A DNA stretch of 64,000 bases from an uncultured Phocaeicola sp. (GCA_944320855.1 CALUJF010000004.1:41858-105857); one strand, 5' to 3'; positions 1 to 8,369 are shown, numbered from the stretch's first letter. Notes: generated by a model from the letters alone, not told the origin. A program made the numbers and translations.

Positions 1-483
1 GACGGTTTTGCTACGAAAGCCGAAAATTTTGGAACGCTTGATCCAAAGTATATGGCTCCGGAAGGGTATGAAGTGCCGGGATTCGATGATTTCAGATTCT
101 TCAACTGGGGAGGCAACAGCAACCTTGGATACTACAATCCCGGAGTCTTCAACAACGGCCTGGGGCAGAGGCTGAATTTCATTGTGGTGGAAAGAAATGC
201 CACCTTCCTCGGCCGGGAGTATGGGCCTGTCACTTTCTATGATTTTGAATATCAGGGGCAGCATCTTACGTTGTGCGGATTGGGTCATCAGTGGGATGCA
301 AATAAAAGTATAGCAAGCATGAATATAATATTCGCCACTTACGGCAACAGTGGCAGTACCTGGTATATTGAAGGCTTTTCAAAGACCGACGGCAGAGGCA
401 ACTGGTTCAGGTATGGAGCTAACAACAACACGAAAACCAGGACAATAAGATGTATAAAAACCCCGGTGGAATATATTTATTAA
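1..483 (+). CDS. Fimbrillin/FISUMP-like surface protein, 3' part
   Basis: The reading frame is open from base 1, so the true start lies outside the window. The visible 160 codons correspond to the C-terminal region of the next gene. Both contain a D-P-K-x-x-A/M-P-x-G-Y-E-x-P stretch, a WY[FI]xG segment and the terminal residues VEYIY. The ending IRCIK followed by VEYIY resembles the closing strand of FISUMP (Fib_succ_major) domains, which occur at the ends of Bacteroidales fimbrial tip and other cell-surface proteins. A role as a surface or fimbria-associated lipoprotein is inferred from the paralog, because the signal peptide is not visible here. The next gene starts 29 bases downstream on the same strand, so the two probably share a transcript. 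Confidence 0.6.
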   Translation, partial: DGFATKAENFGTLDPKYMAPEGYEVPGFDDFRFFNWGGNSNLGYYNPGVFNNGLGQRLNFIVVERNATFLGREYGPVTFYDFEYQGQHLTLCGLGHQWDANKSIASMNIIFATYGNSGSTWYIEGFSKTDGRGNWFRYGANNNTKTRTIRCIKTPVEYIY

Positions 484-512
484 ATTGATTATAGCATCTA
501 ACATCTGATAAA

Positions 513-2753
513 ATGAATACTACAATATATCGTAAATATTTGTTGTACGCGATTGTGGCGTTTCTGTCCATGACAGCCGTGTCATGCTCCGACGAGCCTA
601 CTGCACTTTACTCTGAAAGCGGAACGAAGGCGGTTCTTCCGGAGGTGGCATCGTATAGTGGAGGCGGAAACATTGCCGACGACAATGAAAACAAAGACAT
701 AAACGTGCTTCATGCTTGCCTTTTCGAGGATGGAGTGATGACACAGGTTTTTGAGGATATTGACCCTTCACAGGGCCTGAAGCTCAATGTAAATAAAGGT
801 CGTCTCTATATGGTGGCTAACCTTGACGCGCCTGCTGCCATGCTGCGTTCCGTTGGAATGTCCGAAGAAGAATGGCTGTCGATGAGAATTCTCCATAAAG
901 GCGGTAAGAATCTGGACTACATGAGTGGAGTAGTCAATCTTTCCGATGCGTCCAACGGTACATTGCTACTGAACCGTGGAGTGGCGCGAATTGATATCTG
1001 CGTTGGACAGGGCATAGCGATAAAAGATTTGTACTTCAAAAACATCGCCCAGCAGTCGTTCCTAAACAAACAGCCTTCTGTGGTATCGCCGGAAGGAACA
1101 GGTATAAACGATGTCCATGTAGCCTTGGATTCTCCCATCACCGAGAGCCGTCCTGGTATCGCATATCTGTGCGAACAGGCGTCAGACGATATTTCGTCGG
1201 TTCTTACCGTCGAAGTGGGAGGAGAGACCGTAGTGAAAGAGGTGGCTATGCCTTCGGCACTGAAAAGGAATGCAGTATATACCATAAATGTTTTTAAAGC
1301 TTCTGTAGAGGCAGATGTCATACTCAGCGTGACCGATTGGGAGAACGGGGGCGGATTCGATGTCGCTCCGAACCAGGGAGGACTGACGGTGGATGCCGAA
1401 AATACCGACTTCCCTTACGGAACTAAGGTTGACGCCACCCGCAAGAGTATAGTGCTCCCTCACAGGGAAGCTGATTTCGTACTCTCCATAGACTGCGACG
1501 ACGAGTTGGAATTCATACCGGACCCCCTGCTGCCCATGAGCGTAGAACGCATAAACGATGCAGGTGCTGTAGGCAAGAACATGTTCAGGATAACAAAAGG
1601 TATATGGCGTCCGGGCATGGAGGAAGTGAAGAGAAAACTGATGTTTCACCGTAAGGGCCTTGGCGAGAACTATCCGGACGACGGTATAGAAGTGCTGATG
1701 TCGGCCAATCCGGTAAAAGTACAGGGAATGTTCCATTTCGTGGATGGCACTGAATATGATTTCGGAAAATACATCGACAACGAATTGGGACGGCTTACGG
1801 TTCCGGCACACAAGTCGGTGGCAATGGAATACGAAGAGGGAGAAGGCGAGTGGGTGAAACTCGAAGAAACGGAAAACGGAGTACTCAGGGTGCTTGCCGG
1901 ATGGCGTCCAAATGATGTCACAGCTAACGGAAGAGTGCAGAAAGCCAGGATAGTAATCACCAACAAGGCCGACGGTTCGGAGAGGGAAGAATACACGATA
2001 GCCCGTCGCAACTGGGGACTGCCTGTGACGAAGCTCAACGGAGTCTGGTGGTGCAAATACAATGCGAAAGGCAACTCCAAGGATTTTTCTGATCAGATTC
2101 TTTCGTCGGACGACCCGGCTGCAAAGGCTGGGAAGACTGTTTACGACTATCTGCGCGACTGTTCCGCCGAAGAATATTTCGACCTCTGGAAATGGCAGTA
2201 TCAGGGACATACCAGTCAGGGTATGCAAGTGATTGACGACAATGGCGTGGCAAAGCTTGAAGGGTACGGCCCGAGCGATGTCCATATCAACAAGAACGAC
2301 CCGAAGGCCTTGGCACCGGACGGTTATGAACTTCCGACACTTGAGAATTTCAACCGTATCTTCGAAGCTCCGGACTATGTCTGGATAATGTGGGACGGCT
2401 CGCATACCTCACCATGGAACGGAGGGACCAATATCCAGCGCAGGCAGCGCAGAAGGAATGATGTAAGCGTGGGAACAGTAGCACTCCCCGACCTTATATA
2501 CATATCCATGTACAGTCCATCGCAACCGGAATACGAGTCCATAGTATGGTATGGTTCCAGTGCGCAATGGAACAGCGACGGTATCAAGCACGGACATTAC
2601 AACAATATGCTTTGGGCCATGCACAGCGAAGCGGGAACCGGATGGTATTTCAACGGCAGTATGGCAGGCCTCTATCTCACCAAGAACGGTGCCGGCAATA
2701 ACGACTCTCGCCTGGTGAGATTCAAGAAATCTGATGTGGAATACATATATTGA
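513..2753 (+). CDS. Fimbrillin-family-like lipoprotein
   Basis: 746 residues. The N-terminus has a short basic segment, a hydrophobic core and a lipobox ending AVSC (Cys25), so it is predicted to be an exported lipoprotein. Residues 30-300 resemble the beta-sandwich of Mfa2/FimA-like fimbrial proteins, with a GRLYMVANLD strand typical of that group. Residues 300-560 look like further beta-sandwich repeats. The last 190 residues match the FISUMP-like C-terminus of the preceding gene, including the VEYIY end. Such proteins are usually accessory or tip subunits of type V-like fimbriae, or stand-alone adhesins. No pilin polymerisation partner is visible in the window. Long antisense ORFs over this gene are shadows caused by its codon composition. 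The exact family is uncertain. Confidence 0.6.
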   Translation: MNTTIYRKYLLYAIVAFLSMTAVSCSDEPTALYSESGTKAVLPEVASYSGGGNIADDNENKDINVLHACLFEDGVMTQVFEDIDPSQGLKLNVNKGRLYMVANLDAPAAMLRSVGMSEEEWLSMRILHKGGKNLDYMSGVVNLSDASNGTLLLNRGVARIDICVGQGIAIKDLYFKNIAQQSFLNKQPSVVSPEGTGINDVHVALDSPITESRPGIAYLCEQASDDISSVLTVEVGGETVVKEVAMPSALKRNAVYTINVFKASVEADVILSVTDWENGGGFDVAPNQGGLTVDAENTDFPYGTKVDATRKSIVLPHREADFVLSIDCDDELEFIPDPLLPMSVERINDAGAVGKNMFRITKGIWRPGMEEVKRKLMFHRKGLGENYPDDGIEVLMSANPVKVQGMFHFVDGTEYDFGKYIDNELGRLTVPAHKSVAMEYEEGEGEWVKLEETENGVLRVLAGWRPNDVTANGRVQKARIVITNKADGSEREEYTIARRNWGLPVTKLNGVWWCKYNAKGNSKDFSDQILSSDDPAAKAGKTVYDYLRDCSAEEYFDLWKWQYQGHTSQGMQVIDDNGVAKLEGYGPSDVHINKNDPKALAPDGYELPTLENFNRIFEAPDYVWIMWDGSHTSPWNGGTNIQRRQRRRNDVSVGTVALPDLIYISMYSPSQPEYESIVWYGSSAQWNSDGIKHGHYNNMLWAMHSEAGTGWYFNGSMAGLYLTKNGAGNNDSRLVRFKKSDVEYIY

Positions 2754-2804
2754 TTTTTATGCGAATTGCATTTTTTAACACTCGTGCGAGGCCGTAAAAA
2801 TGAA

Positions 2805-2845
2805 AATAGGTTCAAGGTTCATATATTATAACCTTTGAACCTATT
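2805..2845. terminator. Bidirectional terminator hairpin
   Basis: The arms AATAGGTTCAAGGTT and AACCTTTGAACCTATT pair almost perfectly, with one bulged T. They lie between the convergent fimbrillin-like gene and the sulfatase. The stem carries the GGTTCA word that recurs around the sulfatase. The rest of the 314-base gap (2754-3067) shows only further GGTTCA/TGAACC words and no ORF. Confidence 0.6.
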
Positions 2846-2945
2846 ATCGTTATTTATGTTGTTGTGTAATGTGTTGGTATTTAAGTAATTACAAAAATGG
2901 CATTTTTGAGGAATATAGCCTTGTACCCCGGAAATTATGTGTTAG

Positions 2946-2996
2946 GGTTCAAAATAGGTGACTTGATGAACCCAAATTGAACCTTAATTCAGAACC
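2946..2996. repeat. GGTTCA/TGAACC repeat cluster, downstream side
   Basis: Four GGTTCA-type words occur here: AGGGTTC near 2944-2950 on the plus strand, and TGAACC at 2967, TGAACC at 2978 and GAACC at about 2992 in the opposite sense. The two central copies are exactly 11 bp apart (TGAACCCAAAT then TGAACCTTAAT). The same word is repeated on the other side of the sulfatase at 5183-5224 and 5359-5377. Confidence 0.45.
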
Positions 2997-3067
2997 GGAT
3001 TTTATTGCTGTAATTTAAATGATTTAAACCTGATTTAACTTATTGGCATTCCACCCTATTCTTGATA

Positions 3068-5029
3068 TCAATACGGAAGTGGAATCATGGCTCTACGTCC
3101 ATAATTAAGTTTCAAACCTTTCTTATACGCTTCTTCTCCGTGCAGAAGTTCTATGTCCAGTTCTCCGAGATTTACAAGTATGCCCCTTGCCATCAAACCG
3201 GCATCTTCATTCTGAATACGTGGAAGAGTTTCAGCATCATTTCTTATTTCGTTTAAATAAAGACGGATATATTTGTGCTTTGAGGAGTCCAGAGAAATAC
3301 ATTCCAATGAGGAATAACCTATTTTCTTGTCTTCTTCGTTAACCGGATTCAGCAATCGTTTTATGCCTTCCTCCGGATATCCTAAGTATGATATTGCATA
3401 TGCGGCTTCGCAAGCCACATAAGGGTCTGAATCATTTATAAGTGATTTAAGCTCTTCCGGACATTCGGATATCAATCCTAAGCGTGCCAACTGTGCATAT
3501 CCTACAGCAGCCCAGAACTTCATTTCCGGATATCCGCTTGTCATGGCTTTCCTGAACATAGCTTCATCCGGGGCCTTTGCAGTACCGGCCAACTCTACAA
3601 GATTGTAAAGTTCATTCATCGGGAATTTCTCGTTTCTGACTGTATTATAAATAATATTTCCTCTTCTTGTGGTTGGCAGGAAGAAACCAAGGTCCACTGT
3701 ACTTCTGATATGTTCTGAGAGTGCTTCACGCATATCCTTCAGAATGTCCTGATATTGTGGCAATGAGGATAAATCATGTATCTCTCCCGGGTCATTTGAG
3801 AGGTCGAACAACATCTCAGCCGGATGTGCGCTGAAAGTCTGTGCCCACGCTTCGTTAGTGTTATGTCCTCCAAGCACTAATTTATCCCACGCTTTATTAG
3901 AAGGCATTCCCCATTGATAGTAGTTCCTTAAAGCGAACTGACGATAAGGCATATAACTGCGGATATACTTGTATCTGCCGTCGGATACAGCTCTTACAGG
4001 CATAAAATGGTGCAATTGGTTTGTTGCAAACGCAAAATTAAGTTTTCTCTCTTCTTTTGCTGCATATTTGCCGAAGACAGCTTCTCCCTGCATATTCTTA
4101 TCCGGTTTTATACCGGCCAGACTCAATACCGTAGGTCCGAGGTCTGTGAAATTCACCGGACGGTTAGTCTTCCCTATGATACCATTGGCCAAATGTTTAT
4201 ACTTTTCCGGAAAGTACACTACAAGAGGAACCTGTAGTCCACTCTCGTAAAGATATCCTTTACCGCGGGGAATACATCCTCCATGGTCGCTGAAGAAGAA
4301 TATGATAGTATTGTCGTCGAGGCCTTTTTCTTTTAAATCATCAAGATAAATCTTAACCCATTTGTCTACATCCTGCACCGCCTCAAGATGTCCGGCATAG
4401 TCTGAACGCACTTCAGGCAGGTCCGGCACATACGATGGAAGAGATAGCTCGTGCGGATAAATTCCCTCCTTGGTATAGTCACGCCTTCCGTCTGTATGGA
4501 AAGTCCTTATGCGCCCCATATGTGAGGTCACTGTATTGAAGACGGCAAAAAATGGTTGTTCCGGTTTCCTTTTCGGGCTGTTGTATGATGCTTTCTTGTC
4601 GCATTCGTCCCAGCATGCCTTGTTGTCGGATGTAGAGTTATAATGCGTCTTGTTATTGTTGGTACAATAATATCCGGCATCTCTCAGCCTTTGAGGAAAG
4701 AATATGTCCTCAGGAGTGTCAAAAGGAACAGGATGAAAATCCATGCCATAGGTTGTAGCATAACATCCAGTGATAAGTGATGAACGTGCCGGTGAACTTT
4801 GAGGTCCTACCGACCAGGCATTCATAAACTGAATCCCTTCGGAAGCTAACTTGTCTACATTCGGTGTATTTACATCCTTATTGCCATAACAGCCAAATTC
4901 CTTGGCACTGGTATCCTCGAATGTCAACCATAAGATATTAGGGCGGGTATCTTCTTTTGCAGAAACTTTATCAGCAAAAGGCAACCCACTTAAAAGAGCG
5001 GTACAGAATAATAAAGATTCTTTTTTCAT
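3068..5029 (-). CDS. Ser-type sulfatase (S1 family), secreted, HEAT-like C-terminus
   Basis: 653 residues with an N-terminal signal peptide (hydrophobic residues 5-20). The sulfatase motif S-x-P-x-R is at Ser78-Ser-Pro80-Ala-Arg82, so Ser78 would be converted to formylglycine by an anaerobic maturase (anSME). Metal ligands are suggested by E38-D39 near the start of the alkaline-phosphatase-type fold and by SDHGG (D248-H249). The catalytic domain runs to about residue 470. Residues 490-620 look like short helical HEAT-type repeats, which is longer than a minimal sulfatase. It hydrolyses sulfate esters (or N-sulfate) of a host glycan, probably in the periplasm. It stands alone, convergent to the fimbrillin-like gene. 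Its position 3.5 kb from a heparin-type PUL suggests, but does not prove, a glycosaminoglycan substrate. The subfamily could not be assigned. Confidence 0.85.
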   Translation of the reverse strand: MKKESLLFCTALLSGLPFADKVSAKEDTRPNILWLTFEDTSAKEFGCYGNKDVNTPNVDKLASEGIQFMNAWSVGPQSSPARSSLITGCYATTYGMDFHPVPFDTPEDIFFPQRLRDAGYYCTNNNKTHYNSTSDNKACWDECDKKASYNSPKRKPEQPFFAVFNTVTSHMGRIRTFHTDGRRDYTKEGIYPHELSLPSYVPDLPEVRSDYAGHLEAVQDVDKWVKIYLDDLKEKGLDDNTIIFFFSDHGGCIPRGKGYLYESGLQVPLVVYFPEKYKHLANGIIGKTNRPVNFTDLGPTVLSLAGIKPDKNMQGEAVFGKYAAKEERKLNFAFATNQLHHFMPVRAVSDGRYKYIRSYMPYRQFALRNYYQWGMPSNKAWDKLVLGGHNTNEAWAQTFSAHPAEMLFDLSNDPGEIHDLSSLPQYQDILKDMREALSEHIRSTVDLGFFLPTTRRGNIIYNTVRNEKFPMNELYNLVELAGTAKAPDEAMFRKAMTSGYPEMKFWAAVGYAQLARLGLISECPEELKSLINDSDPYVACEAAYAISYLGYPEEGIKRLLNPVNEEDKKIGYSSLECISLDSSKHKYIRLYLNEIRNDAETLPRIQNEDAGLMARGILVNLGELDIELLHGEEAYKKGLKLNYGRRAMIPLPY

Positions 5030-5062
5030 GATAAAATCATTTTGCGGTTAATTCATTTTAAA

Positions 5063-5070
5063 CAAAAGTA
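5063..5070 (-). promoter_or_regulatory. Possible -7 element for the sulfatase
   Basis: TACTTTTG on the minus strand fits the Bacteroidetes -7 consensus TAnnTTTG and lies 34 bases before the sulfatase ATG. No good TTG -33 box is seen at the usual 19-base spacing, so the call is weak. Confidence 0.35.
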
Positions 5071-5182
5071 GATAAAAACATTATTAAGTTGATATGAATT
5101 TGTCTAAATTTAAACCTGATGTGTGCAAAGGACAATATTTAAACTCTATTCAACAATATTAAAAGTTTTCCTGTCTTGATTT

Positions 5183-5224
5183 AAGGTTCACTTAGGGTTC
5201 ACTTTGGGTTCATTTAGGGTCATT
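5183..5224 (+). repeat. 11-bp tandem array, GGTTCACTT units
   Basis: Four direct units occur at an exact 11-bp period: AAGGTTCACTT, AGGGTTCACTT, TGGGTTCATTT, AGGGTCATT. The array sits about 150 bp upstream of the sulfatase start, within the 571-base gap 5030-5600. One unit per helical turn would put every copy on the same DNA face. Confidence 0.75.
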
Positions 5225-5358
5225 AATGTAGGTTTTTTATGGCTTTTGGCGGAAAATTGCATATTTCAGTTTTATGGCGATTTTTATAATATATTGATTA
5301 ATAGAGTATTATGTTTTTCTCCAAAAACTGCTTACGGTAGAAATATTATAAGGGGAAA

Positions 5359-5377
5359 TGAACCTGAACCCTGAACC
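5359..5377 (-). repeat. Short TGAACC direct repeats
   Basis: TGAACC occurs three times in a row at spacings of 6 and 7 bases, in the opposite sense to the 5183-5224 array. It belongs to the same word family that surrounds the sulfatase. Confidence 0.55.
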
Positions 5378-5427
5378 TTAAATTGCCTTATGGAAATGTA
5401 AAATAATGTTGTGAAAACCCTGAAAAT

Positions 5428-5487
5428 AAACGCTTCGTCGTTTGAACTAAAACGCTTCGTCGTTCGTGTTGAAACGCTTCGTCGTTT
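5428..5487 (+). repeat. 22-bp tandem array, AAACGCTTCGTCGTT units
   Basis: AAACGCTTCGTCGTT is present three times, at 5428, 5450 and 5472, a constant 22-bp period with a variable 7-base spacer. The last copy runs into a T tract. A related three-copy, 22-bp array in the opposite sense lies at 35276-35340. Translation of either strand gives only low-complexity peptides, so this is treated as a non-coding intergenic repeat. Confidence 0.85.
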
Positions 5488-5600
5488 TTTTTGTTGCCGG
5501 TGGTACAATTTCGGATAAATCAGTAGACTTCTTTTGGTATTTAAGGCGAAATTCGATATTTTTGTGAAAATAAGATGAAACATCTATAAAACATATCATT

Positions 5601-7157
5601 ATGGCATTGCAGGCATATCCGGTAGGAATACAGACGTTCGAAGAAATCAGAACAAAGAATTATCTTTATATTGACAAGACAATGTACATCAGCAGACTGT
5701 TGTCGGACGAACTGAAGTATGTATTCCTGTCGCGTCCACGACGTTTTGGCAAATCTCTGTTTACGAGTACCCTGAAATCATATTTCGAGGGACGTAAAGA
5801 TTTGTTTGAAGGATTGGCTATAAATGAAACAGAAACAAAGTGGACAAAATATCCTGTACTGCACTTTGATTTGAGTACAGCTAAACACCGGACAGAAGGC
5901 GAGTTTAAACATTTTATCCATGATATGTTAAGCGAGAATGAAAGATGTCTGGGTCTGTCATTGCCGTATTCAGACAATATATCAACAAGGCTTATGATGA
6001 TGATACGGACTGCTTACGAACAAACCGGACAACAAGTAGTAGTCCTGATAGACGAATACGATGCTCCTTTGCTTGATGTGGCCCACGATGATAGTAATCT
6101 TGATAAGATGCGTCAGATTATGCGTAATTTCTACAGCCCGTTGAAAGCGTGTGACCCTTATCTCCGCTTTGTGTATATCACCGGAATAACCAAGTTTTCC
6201 CAGCTGAGTATCTTCAGTGAACTCAATAATATTACAAACATAAGTCTTGATGTACGGTTTTCAGGCATTTGTGGCATTACTCAGTCGGAAATCGAAACAG
6301 CGATGAAAGAACATGTCGATAATTTTGCCGAATGTACCGGTGACACAAGCGAAAATGTACTGAAGAAATTAAAGCAGAACTATGATGGTTATCATTTTAC
6401 ATGGCCGTCCGAAGACATATACAATCCTTTCAGCCTGATGAACTCTTTCCGCGAAAAATTTTATGGAGCCTATTGGTTTGGAAGTGGTACACCTACCTAT
6501 CTCATAAATGTGTTGCGCGGGTATAATGTACAGCCTTCCGAGATAGGCAATAAGAAAGTGGGGCTCAGAATGTTCGATGTGCCATTGGAAACCGCCACAA
6601 GCTATCTGCCTTTGCTTTATCAGTCGGGGTATCTTACTATAAAGCGAGGAAACCGTATGTATGACAAATATATACTTGATATTCCGAACAAGGAAGTCCG
6701 TATCGGCTTGATGGACGCTTTGCTGCCGAACTATCTTAATCAGTCAAATAATACTACAGATATTGCCCTTGAGATTTCCGACCACCTGATAGAGGAGGAT
6801 ATTGACGGAGCGTTGAGGGAGCTTCAGCGCTTTCTGAAGTCCGTTCCGTACGTGAATGGGACTAATTCTGAAGGGCATTGGCAACAGGTTATTTATATTA
6901 TATTCACTCTTCTTGGCGCGCGCCTTGATGTAGAAACGCATACGGCAAAAGGTCGTGTGGATATGGTTCTTTATGGCGAGAAGAAAATATGGCTTTTTGA
7001 ATTGAAACTTGACAAAGATGCCGATGCAGCCATCAGTCAGATAGACAAAATGGAATATTCCGACCGCTTTACATATTCAGAAAAGCCTGTTGTAAAGGTG
7101 GGTATCAGTTTCGACAGTAATGAGCGTACACTCGGGGAATGGATAATTGAAGAATAA
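5601..7157 (+). CDS. AAA-ATPase-like / PD-(D/E)XK nuclease-like protein (DUF1703 type)
   Basis: 518 residues. The N-terminal AAA_ATPase-like domain (PF09820 type) has a Walker A-like RPRRFGKS at residues 45-52 and a Walker B VVVLIDEYDAP with DEYD at 151-154. The C-terminal 100 residues contain GRVDMVLY followed by IWLFELKLD, the D-x(n)-E-x-K arrangement of PD-(D/E)XK nucleases that defines the DUF1703 domain. The family is abundant and multi-copy in Bacteroides, and its function is unproven; proposals include roles in mobile elements or defence. The start at 5601 gives the canonical N-terminus. No signal peptide is present, so it is cytoplasmic. It is a single gene, with repeat arrays immediately upstream and the DUF3990 operon 240 bp downstream. 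Confidence 0.85.
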   Translation: MALQAYPVGIQTFEEIRTKNYLYIDKTMYISRLLSDELKYVFLSRPRRFGKSLFTSTLKSYFEGRKDLFEGLAINETETKWTKYPVLHFDLSTAKHRTEGEFKHFIHDMLSENERCLGLSLPYSDNISTRLMMMIRTAYEQTGQQVVVLIDEYDAPLLDVAHDDSNLDKMRQIMRNFYSPLKACDPYLRFVYITGITKFSQLSIFSELNNITNISLDVRFSGICGITQSEIETAMKEHVDNFAECTGDTSENVLKKLKQNYDGYHFTWPSEDIYNPFSLMNSFREKFYGAYWFGSGTPTYLINVLRGYNVQPSEIGNKKVGLRMFDVPLETATSYLPLLYQSGYLTIKRGNRMYDKYILDIPNKEVRIGLMDALLPNYLNQSNNTTDIALEISDHLIEEDIDGALRELQRFLKSVPYVNGTNSEGHWQQVIYIIFTLLGARLDVETHTAKGRVDMVLYGEKKIWLFELKLDKDADAAISQIDKMEYSDRFTYSEKPVVKVGISFDSNERTLGEWIIEE

Positions 7158-7363
7158 TAACTGATTGCGATATGATTTCGTGAATCGATTTTATAATGTG
7201 GAACATACTCTTCCATTTGAATGCAACCAGATTGTATGCTTAGAGTATGGCCTATGTGTATGAATATCTGGAAAATGAATTCCTTGTTGGAAAAATGGTA
7301 TGATAAAAATACATTGTGGCAATAATTCTTTAGCTTTTTATGCAGATTTACAAAGGTTTTTGT

Positions 7364-7371
7364 TATCTTTG
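7364..7371 (+). promoter_or_regulatory. -7 promoter element for the DUF3791/DUF3990 operon
   Basis: TATCTTTG is a perfect match to TAnnTTTG, 27 bases before the ATG at 7398. The -33 region is weak. The rest of the gap 7158-7397 shows no ORF or clear hairpin. Confidence 0.5.
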
Positions 7372-7397
7372 TTTTAAAGGGACTTAAAACTATCACA

Positions 7398-7622
7398 ATG
7401 GAATATGATATAAAGGAAAAACTGGAATGGACGGTCATTTTCATTCTTGAGTTCGGGCAAAAGTACGGGTTGACGATGAAACAGGCATTCAACTATCTGA
7501 GCCGATACAAGGGAATAGATTTTATTGACCGTAACTATGGATATGTGCATACACAATCGTTTGCCTCAATGGTGGACGATATTGCAGAATACTGTCATCG
7601 TCATGGAGGGGCATTGGTATGA
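7398..7622 (+). CDS. DUF3791-like small protein, possible antitoxin or partner
   Basis: 74 residues with no signal peptide, predicted mostly helical. The pattern LTMKQAFNYLSRYKGIDFI followed by YVHTQSFASMVDDIAEY and a terminal GG matches the DUF3791 layout as I know it. It is the first gene of a three-gene unit. Its stop codon overlaps the start of the DUF3990 gene in an ATGA, which implies translational coupling. DUF3791 and DUF3990 are frequent neighbours in gut Firmicutes and Bacteroidetes. An antitoxin-like or substrate-adaptor role is inferred only from size, order and coupling. Confidence 0.7.
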   Translation: MEYDIKEKLEWTVIFILEFGQKYGLTMKQAFNYLSRYKGIDFIDRNYGYVHTQSFASMVDDIAEYCHRHGGALV

Positions 7623-8092
7623 AACTTTATCATGGGACAAATAAGGATTTCGACAGGATAGACTTGCTGCAATCGAAACCAAACAAAGATTTTGGACGTG
7701 GTTTTTATCTTTCTGCAGACTATGAGCAGGCTTTGAATATGGCACAAGTGAAAGTTGAACAGTTGGAAACCGGCAGTCCCGTTGTACAAAGTTACCTTGT
7801 AGAGGACGATGACTTGGATATGCTGAGTGTACTCCGTTTCGATGGTTATTCTGAAGAATGGGCGAAATTCACTCTGTTAAACCGTAACAATCCCACAAGC
7901 AAACCTGTACATGAGTACGATGTGGTAATTGGTCCTATAGCTAATGATCGGGTAGGTGTGCAGTTGTGGCGATATGAGAACCGTTCGATCGACCTTCCCA
8001 CGCTTGTGCGTAACCTTCAATACATGAAAGGTGTGACTTTCCAATATTTCTTCGGTACGGAACGTGCCATAAAACTGCTGAAAAGGATATGA
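7619..8092 (+). CDS. DUF3990 protein, ADP-ribosyltransferase-like
   Basis: 157 residues, cytoplasmic. The N-terminus KLYHGTN (His5), then FGRGFYLS (Tyr30) and the C-terminal QYFFGTERA (Gln142, Glu148) resemble the H-Y-E order of diphtheria-toxin/PARP-type ADP-ribosyltransferases. DUF3990 belongs to that structural group as far as I know. DVVIGPIANDRV at 101-112 is the family's central motif. It would transfer ADP-ribose from NAD to an unknown target. It overlaps both neighbours by 4 bases (ATGA junctions), so its production is tied to theirs, as in toxin-antitoxin units. Toxicity is inferred, not shown. An alternative is a regulatory ADP-ribosyltransferase without toxin function. Confidence 0.75.
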   Translation: MKLYHGTNKDFDRIDLLQSKPNKDFGRGFYLSADYEQALNMAQVKVEQLETGSPVVQSYLVEDDDLDMLSVLRFDGYSEEWAKFTLLNRNNPTSKPVHEYDVVIGPIANDRVGVQLWRYENRSIDLPTLVRNLQYMKGVTFQYFFGTERAIKLLKRI

Positions 8093-8310
8093 GCGAGAAA
8101 ACGGAAATGATGGCGGATATGGTAAAGAACCTTGCCGCCTTGCTGACTGAACAGGACAGCGGAATTACAATGGAAGAGGCTCTTGCCACAGTATTCAATT
8201 CGGAAACTTACCGGAAAGTAATGGATGAACGTACACATTTCTATTACCAAAGTCCCCATTATGTGTTCGCATTCTTAGAAGAGGAACTTACGAAAGGCAA
8301 GTTCGATTGA
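8089..8310 (+). CDS. Small helical protein coupled to DUF3990
   Basis: 73 residues, acidic, with no signal peptide. The second half, DERTHFYYQSPHYVFAFLEEEL, loosely mirrors the YVHTQSFASMVDDIAEY segment of the DUF3791-like protein two genes upstream, and both have an alanine-containing helix before it. The two may be diverged relatives, or may have converged on the same interface. It begins in an ATGA overlap with the DUF3990 stop. I know no function for it. Its position makes it a second candidate partner or antitoxin. Confidence 0.65.
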   Translation: MSEKTEMMADMVKNLAALLTEQDSGITMEEALATVFNSETYRKVMDERTHFYYQSPHYVFAFLEEELTKGKFD

Positions 8311-8369
8311 CGGCATACTGTGCAACACGGATACAGTAATTCAACATACAATATAAAAGTAATATATAA

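Noticed and set aside
1182-2405. 407-codon ORF on the minus strand inside the fimbrillin-like gene
   Set aside because: The plus-strand gene has a signal peptide and a paralog next door; the antisense product has no recognisable domain and an odd His/Val/Phe-rich composition.
5332-5583. 83-codon minus-strand ORF over the 22-bp repeats
   Set aside because: The peptide merely reads the repeat (TRTTKRFSSNDEAF-like); no start context or homologous domain was recognised.
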